A stretch of 64,000 bases of DNA from Rhizobium sp. CIAT894 (GTDB lineage Bacteria; Pseudomonadota; Alphaproteobacteria; Rhizobiales; Rhizobiaceae). Below the pieces are notes generated by a model that did no database searches, was not told the DNA's origin, and saw nothing but the letters and a program-made list of their open reading frames with translations. Position 1 is the stretch's first letter; every line of letters begins with the position of its first letter. The translations under genes and the position numbers were made by a program. Below, in pieces: positions 48,257 to 56,950 of the stretch. The stretch spans positions 2,111,001 to 2,175,000 of the forward strand of contig NZ_CP020947.1 in assembly GCF_000172795.2 (NCBI RefSeq), in the 5' to 3' direction.

Positions 48257-49562
48257 ATTGCATGGAAGACAGCAACTTGGTTCTATTGTTATGAGTTACA
48301 TCGCCGAGGGTTACGAAGAATACCTCTCCACCGTCGCCGAGCTCCTGATTGCGGAGGGAATGACCGAGGCTGCCAGTGTGCTGCGTTTGTCCACCCCAAA
48401 GGTCGAGGAAACGGGCTACGACAACTGGAACGGCGGAACGAGCATATGGACGATCTACCTTCGAGTTGAGCCTGTATCTTATGCGCAGCTAGGTGCCAGC
48501 CGCGAAGCGCTCGAGGAGCAGATCAATAATCGTCTGAAGTCTGTTTTGGAGCAATTCTCAGATGGCTGGGTCAGCATAAAGATCGTGCCGCTAGTAAAGC
48601 CCCGGGCCGATTGGCCGGAAATCGAAGGTGGGATATCGCGGGTAATCCGGCAGAATATCTTCGACGGACTTAGGATCGACAATGTGGTTTGGAGCGGCCG
48701 ACTGGAGGAGGTGGAGTTTCTTGAAAGGCTCTTCGACCTGAAAACTTTGCCATCCACCGACAGCCGCTACAGCGACGCGTCGGGAGATATCTGGCAACAT
48801 CGCGTCAACAATCCGCAGGACTGGGACGACGACTGGATCTATGCCGATCAGAGGTTCAACTTACTGCAATGCCCTGCGGACCAGTTTCTCCGGTTCCTAT
48901 CTGAGATCGTGCATCCTGTCGTTCGCCCAGACCGCAATGAAAGCTTGAAGATCGTGCAGCAGTTCAACGATCAGCTTCGGCTGGAAGGATGGCATTTGGT
49001 CGAGGACGAGAAGATCGCGGGTCGCCCGAGGTTCATCGGTCGCCGTATTCGCAACTCCAATCACAGGTCGGTCACCCGTGCTCGGTCAGCCGCCGATGCG
49101 CTTGACGCCGGTTGGATGCAGAAGGAGATTGAGAGGCTGGAGAACGCAGTCGAGCGTGACCCTGCCCTCGCGATCGGAACTGCAAAGGAACTGGTCGAGA
49201 CCTGCTGCAAGACTATCCTCGGCAAGCGTGGTGTTGAAATCTCGCGTGGTGATGATCTCCCCAAGTTGACGAAGGCGCTCGCCAAGGAGCTGAAGCTTGT
49301 ACCGGAAGGGATATCCGACGAAGCCAAGGGCGCGAACTCAATAAGATTGATCCTGCAAAACCTGTCTTCGATGACTCAGAATCTGGCTGAGCTTCGTGGT
49401 CTCTATGGATCAGGACATGGCCGGGACGGAAAGCATAGGGGCCTTGAGCCACGACATGCGCGTCTGGCTGTGGGCGCGGCGGCAGCGTTTATCGATTTTG
49501 TCACCGAAACTTACCACAGGCGGACCGAAATAGAGAAACAAGAGACGAGCCGCGACGTTTGA
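48240..49562 (+). CDS. Abortive infection (Abi_C domain) family protein
   Basis: A 440-residue protein from ATG 48240 (AGAGG upstream). The last 150 residues match the Abi_C domain: IERLENAVERDPALAIGTAKELVETCCKTIL, DDLPKLTKALAKELKL, SMTQNLAELRGLYGSGHGR (about residues 378-396) and HARLAVGAAAAFIDFVTETYHRR. The N-terminal 260 residues have no recognised domain. Such proteins are linked to phage abortive infection, although few have been tested. Base composition is less GC-rich than the neighbours, consistent with transfer. It may act with the overlapping 91-residue ORF. Confidence 0.8.
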   Translation: MSVTNRLHGRQQLGSIVMSYIAEGYEEYLSTVAELLIAEGMTEAASVLRLSTPKVEETGYDNWNGGTSIWTIYLRVEPVSYAQLGASREALEEQINNRLKSVLEQFSDGWVSIKIVPLVKPRADWPEIEGGISRVIRQNIFDGLRIDNVVWSGRLEEVEFLERLFDLKTLPSTDSRYSDASGDIWQHRVNNPQDWDDDWIYADQRFNLLQCPADQFLRFLSEIVHPVVRPDRNESLKIVQQFNDQLRLEGWHLVEDEKIAGRPRFIGRRIRNSNHRSVTRARSAADALDAGWMQKEIERLENAVERDPALAIGTAKELVETCCKTILGKRGVEISRGDDLPKLTKALAKELKLVPEGISDEAKGANSIRLILQNLSSMTQNLAELRGLYGSGHGRDGKHRGLEPRHARLAVGAAAAFIDFVTETYHRRTEIEKQETSRDV

Positions 49563-49907
49563 GCCGCGGCGAGATTCGGCGTGTGATAAGGACAGCTGGC
49601 AAAACTCGAGACTTTCGATTGGAACTGTTACGCAGACAACAGGTGGATGTAGATGTATTCCATCACCGATTTCAGAGTCCGTTAATACATATGGACGCCC
49701 TGGGTGGCTTACTATCGTAAGGCGTCGAAGGTCTTCAATGGTCCAGGTCACCGTTACAGACGATGAGGTGTAGTGCGCAAATCGAACGGCGAGGAGGCCC
49801 TGAGGACTTTCGCCGATGCGCTATAACCGAACACAACAAGCTGATGATGACGTGTAGTTTGATTATAGCGGCGTGATAAACCGCTGAAGAAGGGCTGGGG
49901 GCAATAA
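49563..49907. other. Gene-poor gap inside the accessory insert
   Basis: These 345 bases contain no ORF I accept. A minus-strand frame (49410-49751) crosses it but antisense-overlaps the Abi_C gene by 153 bases and lacks support. No repeat, terminator or attachment site was recognised. Confidence 0.5.
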
Positions 49908-50303
49908 ATGAGGATTTGGATTAAACGAATTAGTGGCGCAGTCGTTTTAGCGTTCGCGGGCTACGGCGCTTACGATTACTATCAAGCGGGCTTCTGGACG
50001 CGACCGGAGATGCCCGAAGGAGCGTTCTCGCTTTCATACCAGAATGGCCTGCGCGGCGTATTGGTAGGTGTCCCCAACGAGAAGGAAACTCGTCGCTATT
50101 TCGGGCATCCGCAAGACGTTCCGTTCTATCTCAAAGACGCTTGGTCCTTCTGCGCACCGCCTGAAGGGGCGGAAAAAGCCCAAGCTGCGGCATTTATCAA
50201 GGATAGAAACCAGCCCGGTGAACGTTTCGAGGTCGTCTGCAAGATCAAAGCAGATAATGACGTCGTCATTCGGGGACTGATCACGTCGGTTCCCAGATTG
50301 TAG
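49908..50303 (+). CDS. Membrane-anchored hypothetical protein
   Basis: A 131-residue protein whose N-terminal helix (about residues 8-23, ISGAVVLAFAGYGAYDYY) is a signal anchor. The rest is periplasmic, with a QNGLRGVLVGVPNEKETRRYFGHP segment and two cysteines (about residues 82 and 111). GGGGGCAATAA before the ATG is a modest ribosome site. I do not recognise a family. It is in the accessory insert, after the Abi_C gene but separated by 345 bases, so a functional link is uncertain. Confidence 0.65.
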   Translation: MRIWIKRISGAVVLAFAGYGAYDYYQAGFWTRPEMPEGAFSLSYQNGLRGVLVGVPNEKETRRYFGHPQDVPFYLKDAWSFCAPPEGAEKAQAAAFIKDRNQPGERFEVVCKIKADNDVVIRGLITSVPRL

Positions 50304-50475
50304 ATGTTCTCACCCAAGGAAGAACATTGGACATGGATCCTATGGATATCCTCACCGAGATCGAAGACGTGATCCGAACGGCTCCCGACATCTATTATGC
50401 ATGGGACGCTCCGGAGCACTTGATTGGTTAGGTAGGGCGTGAGCCAGCGCGCTACGCACTCCCGAGCGACATGCA

Positions 50476-51123
50476 TTAATGCGGCGTCGCACTGATCAGG
50501 TTGAGTGCGGCTTTCGCGCCGTCGACGACGAATTGCACCGCCAGCGCGGCAAGGATGACGCCGAGGAGCCGTGTCAGGATCGCCCGGCCGGTGACGCCGA
50601 GGAAGCGGTCGAGCCTGTCGGCGATCAGCAGCATCAGCAGCGTCAGCAACAGATTGGCGGCAATCACGGCGATGAGTTGGGCTTTTCCGACGGAGGTCGC
50701 CAGCGTGCCGGCAAGCAGGATTGTCGCCGAGATCGCGCCGGGGCCTGCGATCAGCGGCAAGGCGAGGGGGAAGACGGCGATATTTTCGATGTGATCCTTG
50801 GTGACGGCGGCCTCGCTGGCTTTCTCCTTGCGCTCCTGCCGCCGCTCGAACACCATTTCGAAGGCGATCCAGAAGAGCAGCAGCCCGCCGGCGATGCGGA
50901 AGGCGCCGATCGAGATGCCGAGCACGCCGAGCACGCTGGCGCCGAACAGGGCGAAGACGGCGAGGATGATGAAGGCGATGGTCGAGCCGCGCAGCGCCAC
51001 CTGCGTGCGCTCGGTCCGGCTCATGCCCGCCGTCAGCCCCAGGAAGATCGGGGCGAGCCCCGGCGGATCGATGGTGACGAGCAGCGTCGTGAAGGCATTG
51101 ATCAATTGGTCGGCGCTTGCCAT
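50476..51123 (-). CDS. MarC-family integral membrane protein
   Basis: A 215-residue protein with six hydrophobic helices. It begins MASADQLINAFTTLLVTIDPPGLAPIFLGLTAG and has GISIGAFRIAGGLLLFWIAFEMVF (about residues 68-91) and PLALPLIAGPGAISATILL, all typical of MarC. The once-proposed role in multiple antibiotic resistance is not supported in E. coli; the function is unknown. It is transcribed away from gyrA and marks the right end of the insert after ssb. Confidence 0.92.
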   Translation of the reverse strand: MASADQLINAFTTLLVTIDPPGLAPIFLGLTAGMSRTERTQVALRGSTIAFIILAVFALFGASVLGVLGISIGAFRIAGGLLLFWIAFEMVFERRQERKEKASEAAVTKDHIENIAVFPLALPLIAGPGAISATILLAGTLATSVGKAQLIAVIAANLLLTLLMLLIADRLDRFLGVTGRAILTRLLGVILAALAVQFVVDGAKAALNLISATPH

Positions 51124-51359
51124 CGTCTCTCCGGAAGCCCATATGGTGCCATGGTTTTTATGATTGTGAAGCGGGGATTCCGATTTGGCAAATATCCCGC
51201 GGCCACCCGCGACGGATTTGTCCGCTCAGGCCGCGCATCTTGCATGTTTTACCGTCTTTAAGCCGCAAAAGCCTGTTCAAAACGCCCCGTGAAATTGGCG
51301 CGGGAACGGGCTTTCCGCTATAAATCTTCAAGTGATTCTAGAAGAGATCGTGATCTGTT

Positions 51360-54182
51360 TTGACTGAGCAAACACCCCCCGGCGGCGGGAAGCTCCCGCC
51401 AGGCATCGAGCCCATCTCCATCATGGAGGAAATGCAGCGGTCGTATCTCGATTACGCCATGAGCGTCATCGTCAGCCGCGCGCTGCCCGACGTGCGCGAC
51501 GGCCTGAAGCCCGTGCACCGGCGCATCCTCTACGGCATGTCCGAGCTCGGCATCGACTGGAACAAGAAATACGTCAAATGCGCCCGCGTCACCGGTGACG
51601 TGATGGGTAAATACCACCCGCACGGCAACACCGCGATCTATGATGCGCTGGCACGCATGGCCCAGCCCTGGTCGCTGCGTCTGCCGCTGATCGACGGTCA
51701 GGGCAATTTCGGCTCGGTCGACGGCGATCCGCCGGCGGCCGAGCGTTACACCGAATGCCGCCTGGAAAAGGCTGCCCATTCGCTGCTCGACGATCTCGAC
51801 AAGGAAACCGTCGATTTCCGCGACAACTATGACGGCACGCTCTCCGAGCCGGTCGTGGTGCCCGCCAAGTTCCCGAACCTGCTCGTCAATGGCGCCGGCG
51901 GCATCGCCGTCGGCATGGCGACGAACATCCCGCCGCACAATCTTTCCGAAGTCATCGACGGCTGCATCGCGCTGATCAACGATCCGGCCATCGAGCTGCC
52001 GGAACTGATGCAGATCATTCCGGGACCCGATTTCCCGACGGGTGCGAAGATCCTCGGCCGTGCCGGCATCCGCTCGGCCTACGAGACCGGCCGCGGCTCG
52101 GTCATCATGCGCGGCGTTGCCGCCATCGAGCCGATGCGCGGCGACCGCGAGCAGATCATCATCACCGAGATTCCCTACCAGGTGAACAAGGCGACGATGA
52201 TCGAGAAGATGGCCGAGCTGGTGCGCGACAAGCGCATCGAAGGCATCTCCGACCTGCGCGACGAATCCGACCGTCAGGGCTACCGCGTCGTCGTCGAGCT
52301 GAAGCGCGACGCCAATGCCGAGGTCATCCTCAACCAGCTCTATCGCTATACGCCGCTGCAGACCTCCTTCGGCTGCAACATGGTGGCGCTGAACGGCGGC
52401 AAGCCCGAGCAGTTGGCGCTGCTCGACATGCTGCGCGCTTTCGTCTCCTTCCGCGAGGAAGTCGTTAGCCGGAGAACGAAATTCCTGCTGCGCAAGGCGC
52501 GTGACCGCGCCCATGTGTTGGTCGGTCTTGCGATTGCCGTCGCCAATATCGATGAAGTCATCCGCGTCATCCGCCAGGCGCCCGATCCGCAGTCGGCCCG
52601 CGAGGAACTGATGACCCGCCGCTGGCCGGCCGAAGATGTCGAGAGCCTGATCCGTCTGATCGACGATCCGCGCCATCGCATCAACGAGGATCTGACCTAC
52701 AATCTCTCCGAGGAGCAGGCGCGCGCCATCCTCGAACTGCGTCTCGCCCGCCTGACGGCGCTTGGCCGCGACGAAATCGGCGACGAACTCAACAAAATCG
52801 GCGAAGAGATCAAGGATTACCTCGATATTCTCTCCTCGCGCGTCCGCATCCAGACGATTGTCAAGGATGAGCTTATTGCTGTTCGCGATGAATTCGGCAC
52901 GCCGCGCCGCACCGAGATCGTCGATGGCGGCCTCGAAATGGACGACGAGGATCTGATCGCCCGCGAGGACATGGTCGTCACCGTCTCGCATCTCGGTTAT
53001 ATCAAGCGCGTGCCGTTGACCACCTATCGCGCCCAGCGCCGCGGCGGCAAGGGCCGCTCCGGCATGACCACCCGCGACGAAGATTTCGTTAGCCGGCTAT
53101 TCGTGGTCAATACCCATACGCCTGTTCTGTTCTTCTCCTCGCGCGGCATCGTCTACAAGGAGAAGGTCTGGCGCCTGCCGATCGGCACGCCGACCTCGCG
53201 CGGCAAGGCGCTGATCAACATGCTGCCGCTCGAACCCGGCGAACGCATCACCACCATCCTGCCCTTGCCCGAGGACGAGGCGAGCTGGGACAATCTCGAC
53301 GTCATGTTCTCGACGACGCGCGGCACGGTTCGCCGCAACAAGCTGTCGGACTTCGTCCAGGTCAACCGCAATGGCAAGATCGCCATGAAGCTTGAAGAGG
53401 AGGGCGACGAAATCCTCTCCGTCGAGACCTGCACGGAAAATGACGATGTGCTGCTCACCACGGCGCTCGGCCAGTGCATTCGCTTCTCCGTCGACGACGT
53501 TCGCGTCTTTGCCGGCCGCAACTCGATCGGTGTGCGCGGCATCAATCTCGGCGAAGGCGACCGCATCATCTCGATGACGATCGTCGGCCATGTCGATGCC
53601 GAGCCGTGGGAGCGCGCCGCCTATCTGAAGCGCTCCGCCGCCGAACGGCGTGCAACGGGCGTTGATGAAGAGGACATCGCGCTGGTCGGTGAAGAAGTCA
53701 CCGAAGAGGGACAGCTCTCCGACGAGCGCTATGAGGTGTTGAGAAACCGCGAACAATTCGTGCTCACCGTCTCGGAAAAGGGCTTCGGCAAGCGTTCGTC
53801 TTCCTACGACTTCCGCATCTCCGGCCGCGGCGGCAAGGGCATCCGCGCCACCGACACGTCGAAGACCGGCGAGATCGGCGAACTGGTTGCGGCCTTCCCC
53901 GTCGACGACGGCGACCAGATCATGCTGGTTTCCGATGGCGGCCAGCTGATCCGCGTACCGGTCGGCGGTATCCGCATTGCCAGCCGCGCCACCAAGGGTG
54001 TCACCATCTTCTCGACGCACAAGGACGAAAAGGTCGTCTCGGTCGAGCGGATCAGTGAACCGGAGGACGACGAGGCGGAGGAGGCTGTCGAGGTTGCCGA
54101 AGGCGCCGCTGCTGCCGAGGATGGTGCTGCCGGCGAAGCGCCGATTGCCGAGGGTGATCCGGCCGGACCTGCCGAGGAATGA
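51360..54182 (+). CDS. gyrA: DNA gyrase subunit A
   Basis: A 940-residue type II topoisomerase subunit starting at a TTG ([10 protein letters not shown]). The winged-helix part has [27 protein letters not shown] sequence and [22 protein letters not shown], with the catalytic Tyr in [11 protein letters not shown] (about residue 130). The C-terminal beta-pinwheel has the GyrA box QRRGGKG. At the quinolone-determining position equivalent to E. coli Ser83 it has Thr91. The acidic C-terminal tail is long. A terminator follows. Confidence 0.97.
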   Translation: MTEQTPPGGGKLPPGIEPISIMEEMQRSYLDYAMSVIVSRALPDVRDGLKPVHRRILYGMSELGIDWNKKYVKCARVTGDVMGKYHPHGNTAIYDALARMAQPWSLRLPLIDGQGNFGSVDGDPPAAERYTECRLEKAAHSLLDDLDKETVDFRDNYDGTLSEPVVVPAKFPNLLVNGAGGIAVGMATNIPPHNLSEVIDGCIALINDPAIELPELMQIIPGPDFPTGAKILGRAGIRSAYETGRGSVIMRGVAAIEPMRGDREQIIITEIPYQVNKATMIEKMAELVRDKRIEGISDLRDESDRQGYRVVVELKRDANAEVILNQLYRYTPLQTSFGCNMVALNGGKPEQLALLDMLRAFVSFREEVVSRRTKFLLRKARDRAHVLVGLAIAVANIDEVIRVIRQAPDPQSAREELMTRRWPAEDVESLIRLIDDPRHRINEDLTYNLSEEQARAILELRLARLTALGRDEIGDELNKIGEEIKDYLDILSSRVRIQTIVKDELIAVRDEFGTPRRTEIVDGGLEMDDEDLIAREDMVVTVSHLGYIKRVPLTTYRAQRRGGKGRSGMTTRDEDFVSRLFVVNTHTPVLFFSSRGIVYKEKVWRLPIGTPTSRGKALINMLPLEPGERITTILPLPEDEASWDNLDVMFSTTRGTVRRNKLSDFVQVNRNGKIAMKLEEEGDEILSVETCTENDDVLLTTALGQCIRFSVDDVRVFAGRNSIGVRGINLGEGDRIISMTIVGHVDAEPWERAAYLKRSAAERRATGVDEEDIALVGEEVTEEGQLSDERYEVLRNREQFVLTVSEKGFGKRSSSYDFRISGRGGKGIRATDTSKTGEIGELVAAFPVDDGDQIMLVSDGGQLIRVPVGGIRIASRATKGVTIFSTHKDEKVVSVERISEPEDDEAEEAVEVAEGAAAAEDGAAGEAPIAEGDPAGPAEE

Positions 54183-54193
54183 TCAGGTCAACG

Positions 54194-54220
54194 GGGCGGC
54201 TTCGGGCCGCCCTTTTCTTT
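54194..54220 (+). terminator. Rho-independent terminator of gyrA
   Basis: GGGCGGC and GCCGCCC arms with a TTCGG loop are followed by TTTTCTTTT. It starts 12 bases after the stop. Confidence 0.9.
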
Positions 54221-54272
54221 TCAGCTCGCCCTTTGCTTTCAAGCCGGGGATGGTTCAGGCCACGCCAAAGAA

Positions 54273-54301
54273 AAAGCCGGACGCTGGGTGCATCCGGCTT
54301 T
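54273..54301 (-). terminator. Rho-independent terminator of the small membrane-protein genes
   Basis: AAGCCGGA and TCCGGCTT arms enclose a 12-base loop. On the minus strand the hairpin is followed by TTTTTCTTT, 63 bases beyond the 46-residue ORF stop. Confidence 0.78.
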
Positions 54302-54363
54302 GAAAGGCTTTGGGCAGCGGAAGGGTGCCGCTCAAGGTGGGGAAGCGGTTGGAAAGAGGAAAG

Positions 54364-54504
54364 TCAGAACGCTCTATGTTTTTCGTTCAGCGCCTTTACC
54401 TCTTCGCCTTCGCGCCGGAGCGCCGAGATCGTCGAGGTTACGGACACGATGAACATGACGCTGATAAGGGCCGTGAGCACTGTCAAGATCGTGAACATGG
54501 GCAT
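54364..54504 (-). CDS. Small membrane protein, 46 residues
   Basis: The ORF runs from ATG 54504 to TGA 54364 with AGGAAAGG directly before the ATG. Residues 1-28 are hydrophobic (MPMFTILTVLTALISVMFIV), forming one helix; the rest is charged (LRREGEEVKALNEKHRAF). It lies 30 bases after the 51-residue gene on the same strand and probably shares its EcfG-type promoter and the terminator at 54273-54301. Function unknown; likely a stress-induced inner-membrane microprotein. Confidence 0.7.
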   Translation of the reverse strand: MPMFTILTVLTALISVMFIVSVTSTISALRREGEEVKALNEKHRAF

Positions 54505-54534
54505 TCCTTTCCTGGGGAGTTGCGTTCTCGCCCC

Positions 54535-54690
54535 TCAGTACTGGCCCAGTACGGCCGTCCGGGCCGAAGCATAGGGACCATAAACCTTGGACGTATCAAC
54601 CTTCTGATCATAGAGAGCGACAGTTGCGGTCAGCATGCCCGTGACCATTACCATCCAGAGCACGTTAATCATCGTAATCTTGCCGGGCAT
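54535..54690 (-). CDS. Small membrane protein, 51 residues
   Basis: The ATG at 54690 follows AGGAAGGA and gives MPGKITMINVLWMVMVTGML..., with one hydrophobic helix (about residues 8-25) and a short outer tail ending in VYGPYASARTAVLGQY. A frame from 54720 would add 10 residues but covers the ribosome site. A good EcfG-type promoter is 49 bases upstream at 54739-54763. No known family recognised. Confidence 0.75.
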   Translation of the reverse strand: MPGKITMINVLWMVMVTGMLTATVALYDQKVDTSKVYGPYASARTAVLGQY

Positions 54691-54738
54691 CTTTAGTCCT
54701 TCCTGCCGCGATAATCGCATCTATATGTCGGTTGAATG

Positions 54739-54763
54739 AACGCATTCGTCTTAGAATGGTTCC
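54739..54763 (-). promoter_or_regulatory. EcfG (RpoE2)-type general stress promoter
   Basis: On the minus strand GGAAC (54759-54763), a 16-base spacer and CGTT (54739-54742) match the consensus GGAAC-N16/17-CGTT exactly. It stands upstream of the 51- and 46-residue membrane-protein genes. Confidence 0.82.
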
Positions 54764-54821
54764 ATCGGATATTGAGGGGGTGTTTACCAATGCCGATCTG
54801 AAGCCTCCTTGAATGTCTCGT

Positions 54822-55112
54822 TCATCTGGCGTTCAGATTCGAAGCCCGGTTTTCCCCACGCAGGCGACCTTGGGCGCGCACGATCGCCGCATGTTCGGCA
54901 AGTTCCGGCCGCACCCAGCTCACCTCGTAGCGATCGGCGAAATAGCCATAAGCCAACTCGGCAACGAGGGAGGAGACGACGGCAAGTGCAACGAGCACGA
55001 TCAGCATGAATCTGGTCTTTCGGGGAGCGCCGGATGCCGGAATGGCATCGGCTGCGTTGATGGTTTGAGTTAAGCAGATCCTGTCTGAAACCGCCTTGAA
55101 CGGGTCATTCAT
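54822..55112 (-). CDS. Hypothetical single-helix membrane protein
   Basis: A 96-residue ORF with a central transmembrane helix (about residues 35-55, FMLIVLVALAVVSSLVAELAYGYF) and a charged C-terminal tail. The opposite-strand ORFs over this stretch are not protein-like. No good ribosome site is visible before 55112, and it may begin later. No family recognised. It lies upstream of the stress-type small-gene pair, but its promoter was not found. Confidence 0.55.
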   Translation of the reverse strand: MNDPFKAVSDRICLTQTINAADAIPASGAPRKTRFMLIVLVALAVVSSLVAELAYGYFADRYEVSWVRPELAEHAAIVRAQGRLRGENRASNLNAR

Positions 55113-55202
55113 CCGCCGTTCAACCGTCCGGGACGATCGGCCAAATCACTTGCGGCAAAGCGGCATCCATGACAAAAGGCGTCAAACCAACGGTCGGGCC
55201 AG

Positions 55203-55697
55203 ATGACGACAGCTTTTTATCCGGGGTCTTTCGACCCGATCACCAATGGGCATGTGGATGTTCTGGTCCAGGCGCTGAACGTCGCCGAAAAGGTGATCGT
55301 CGCGATCGGCATCCATCCAGGCAAGGCGCCGCTGTTTTCCTTCGAGGAGAGAGCCGAGCTGATCCGTCGTTCTCTGGCTGAAGCGCTGCCCGGCAAGGCC
55401 GGCGATATCACGGTCGTCGCCTTCGACAATCTGGTCGTCGATGCCGCCCGCACCCATGGCGCCACGCTTTTGATCCGCGGTCTTCGCGACGGCACCGATC
55501 TTGATTATGAAATGCAGATGGCCGGCATGAACAGGACGATGGCGCCTGATATCCAGACCATCTTTTTGCCGGCGGGCACGGCCTCCCGGCCCATTACCGC
55601 CACATTGGTCCGCCAGATCGCCGCCATGGGTGGCGATGTCAGCGCCTTCGTGCCGTCCGCTGTCCTACAAGCCCTCACATCCAAGCGCCAAAATTAA
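55203..55697 (+). CDS. coaD: Phosphopantetheine adenylyltransferase
   Basis: A 164-residue nucleotidyltransferase that makes dephospho-CoA from 4'-phosphopantetheine and ATP. It begins [17 protein letters not shown] with the T/HxGH motif at residues 14-17. [39 protein letters not shown] and the late [10 protein letters not shown] (IxSTxVR-like) complete the active site. The cyclophilin gene follows 73 bases later. Confidence 0.96.
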   Translation: MTTAFYPGSFDPITNGHVDVLVQALNVAEKVIVAIGIHPGKAPLFSFEERAELIRRSLAEALPGKAGDITVVAFDNLVVDAARTHGATLLIRGLRDGTDLDYEMQMAGMNRTMAPDIQTIFLPAGTASRPITATLVRQIAAMGGDVSAFVPSAVLQALTSKRQN

Positions 55698-55770
55698 CAA
55701 CTACAAAGACTTGCAGGCACGAGACCGGCAAGCGCAAAGACCAGGCGGAACCCGCCGCAATGGAGCCCAT

Positions 55771-56343
55771 ATGAAACTCTTTTATCTCGCATTTGCCGGC
55801 GTGTTGTATCTCGCCTCCTTCGCAGGCGATGCCTTCGCCCAGTCTGCCGATCATTACCTCACCATACAGCTGAAGAACGGCCCCGTCGTCATCCAGCTCA
55901 TGCCTGATGTGGCGCCGAAGCATGTCGCCCAGATCGAGGCGCTGGCCAAGAAGGGCGAATACGACAACGTCGCCTTCCATCGCGTCATCGAGGGTTTCAT
56001 GGCCCAGACCGGCGACGTTAAATACGGCAACATGGAAAAGAACTTTGATGCGAGCCTGGCCGGCACCGGCGGCTCCGACCTTCCGGACCTTCCGGCTGAA
56101 TTCTCCAAGACCCCGTTCGTGCGCGGCACGGTCGGCATGGCCCGTTCGCAGGATCCGAATTCCGCCAACTCGCAGTTCTTCATCATGTTCGCCGACGGCT
56201 CCTTCCTGAACGGTCAGTACACCGTCGTCGGCAAGGTCGTGTCCGGCATGGAGAATGTCGACAAGATCAAGCGCGGCGAAGGCCAGAACGGCGAAGTCAA
56301 AAGTCCCGACCGGATGATCAAGGTCACCCTGGGCAAGAAGTAA
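55771..56343 (+). CDS. Periplasmic peptidyl-prolyl cis-trans isomerase (cyclophilin)
   Basis: A 190-residue protein with signal peptide MKLFYLAFAGVLYLASFAGDAFA (cleavage near AQS). The cyclophilin domain has VAFHRVIEGFMAQTGD (catalytic Arg in FHRV), GTVGMARSQDPNSANSQFFI and FLNGQYTVVGKVVSGMENV. It folds proteins in the periplasm by proline isomerisation. The start 55771 with TGGAGC upstream is preferred to 55630, which lies inside coaD. It is followed by a cytosolic paralog. Confidence 0.92.
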   Translation: MKLFYLAFAGVLYLASFAGDAFAQSADHYLTIQLKNGPVVIQLMPDVAPKHVAQIEALAKKGEYDNVAFHRVIEGFMAQTGDVKYGNMEKNFDASLAGTGGSDLPDLPAEFSKTPFVRGTVGMARSQDPNSANSQFFIMFADGSFLNGQYTVVGKVVSGMENVDKIKRGEGQNGEVKSPDRMIKVTLGKK

Positions 56344-56371
56344 GTTACGAGACAAACAAGAGGAGAAGACA

Positions 56372-56881
56372 ATGGCCGAGATCAAGGATCCCGAAAACAC
56401 CATCATTCTGGAAACCACCAAGGGCAAGGTTGTCATTCAACTTCTGCCGCAGGTCGCCCCCGAGCATGTCGCTCGTATCAAGGAACTCGCTCGCGAGAAG
56501 GCCTATGACGGCGTCGTCTTCCACCGCGTCATCCAGGATTTCATGGCCCAGACGGGCGATGTCGAATATGGCAAGAAGGGTTCGGAAACCTTCAATCCCG
56601 GTCGGGCCGGCATGGGCGGCTCCTCCAAGCCGGATCTGAAGGCTGAATTCTCCGCGACGACGCATACGCGCGGCACCTGCTCGATGGCCCGTTCGCAGAA
56701 CCCGAACTCCGCCAATTCGCAGTTCTTCATCTGCTTTACCGACGCGCCCTGGCTGAACAAGCAGTATTCCGTCTGGGGCCAGGTCATCGAAGGCATGGAG
56801 AACGTCGACAAGATCAAGCGCGGCGAGCCGGTTTCCGATCCGGACTCGATCGTCTCGATGCGGGTTGCCGCCGACGTCTGA
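56372..56881 (+). CDS. ppiB: Cytoplasmic peptidyl-prolyl cis-trans isomerase (cyclophilin B-type)
   Basis: A 169-residue cyclophilin without a signal peptide (MAEIKDPENTIILETTKG). It has VVFHRVIQDFMAQTGDV, GTCSMARSQNPNSANSQFFICF and WLNKQYSVWGQVIEGMENV. The close similarity to the upstream periplasmic protein suggests a duplication, with one copy gaining or losing export. AGGAG lies before the ATG. A long hairpin follows the stop. Confidence 0.92.
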   Translation: MAEIKDPENTIILETTKGKVVIQLLPQVAPEHVARIKELAREKAYDGVVFHRVIQDFMAQTGDVEYGKKGSETFNPGRAGMGGSSKPDLKAEFSATTHTRGTCSMARSQNPNSANSQFFICFTDAPWLNKQYSVWGQVIEGMENVDKIKRGEPVSDPDSIVSMRVAADV

Positions 56882-56896
56882 TTGTGATTTCTGCTG

Positions 56897-56932
56897 AAAC
56901 CCGCCCTTGCGTCACTGCGCGAGGGCGGGTTT
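56897..56932 (+). terminator. Hairpin after the cyclophilin genes
   Basis: AAACCCGCCCT and AGGGCGGGTTT form an 11-bp stem with a 14-base loop. The T-tail is short (TTCGCTTT), so termination is likely but not certain before queA at 56951. Confidence 0.72.
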
Positions 56933-56950
56933 CGCTTTGAAAGTACCCCA

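Noticed and set aside
49410..49751. A 113-codon minus-strand frame in the accessory insert
   Set aside because: It overlaps the 3' part of the Abi_C gene in antisense, has no ribosome site and no recognised motif. The first 50 codons are somewhat protein-like, so a decayed gene cannot be excluded.
50333..50431. A 32-codon ORF (MDPMDILTEIEDVIRTAP...) before marC
   Set aside because: It could be a tiny gene or a truncated remnant, but it is too short and its ribosome site too distant to support a call.
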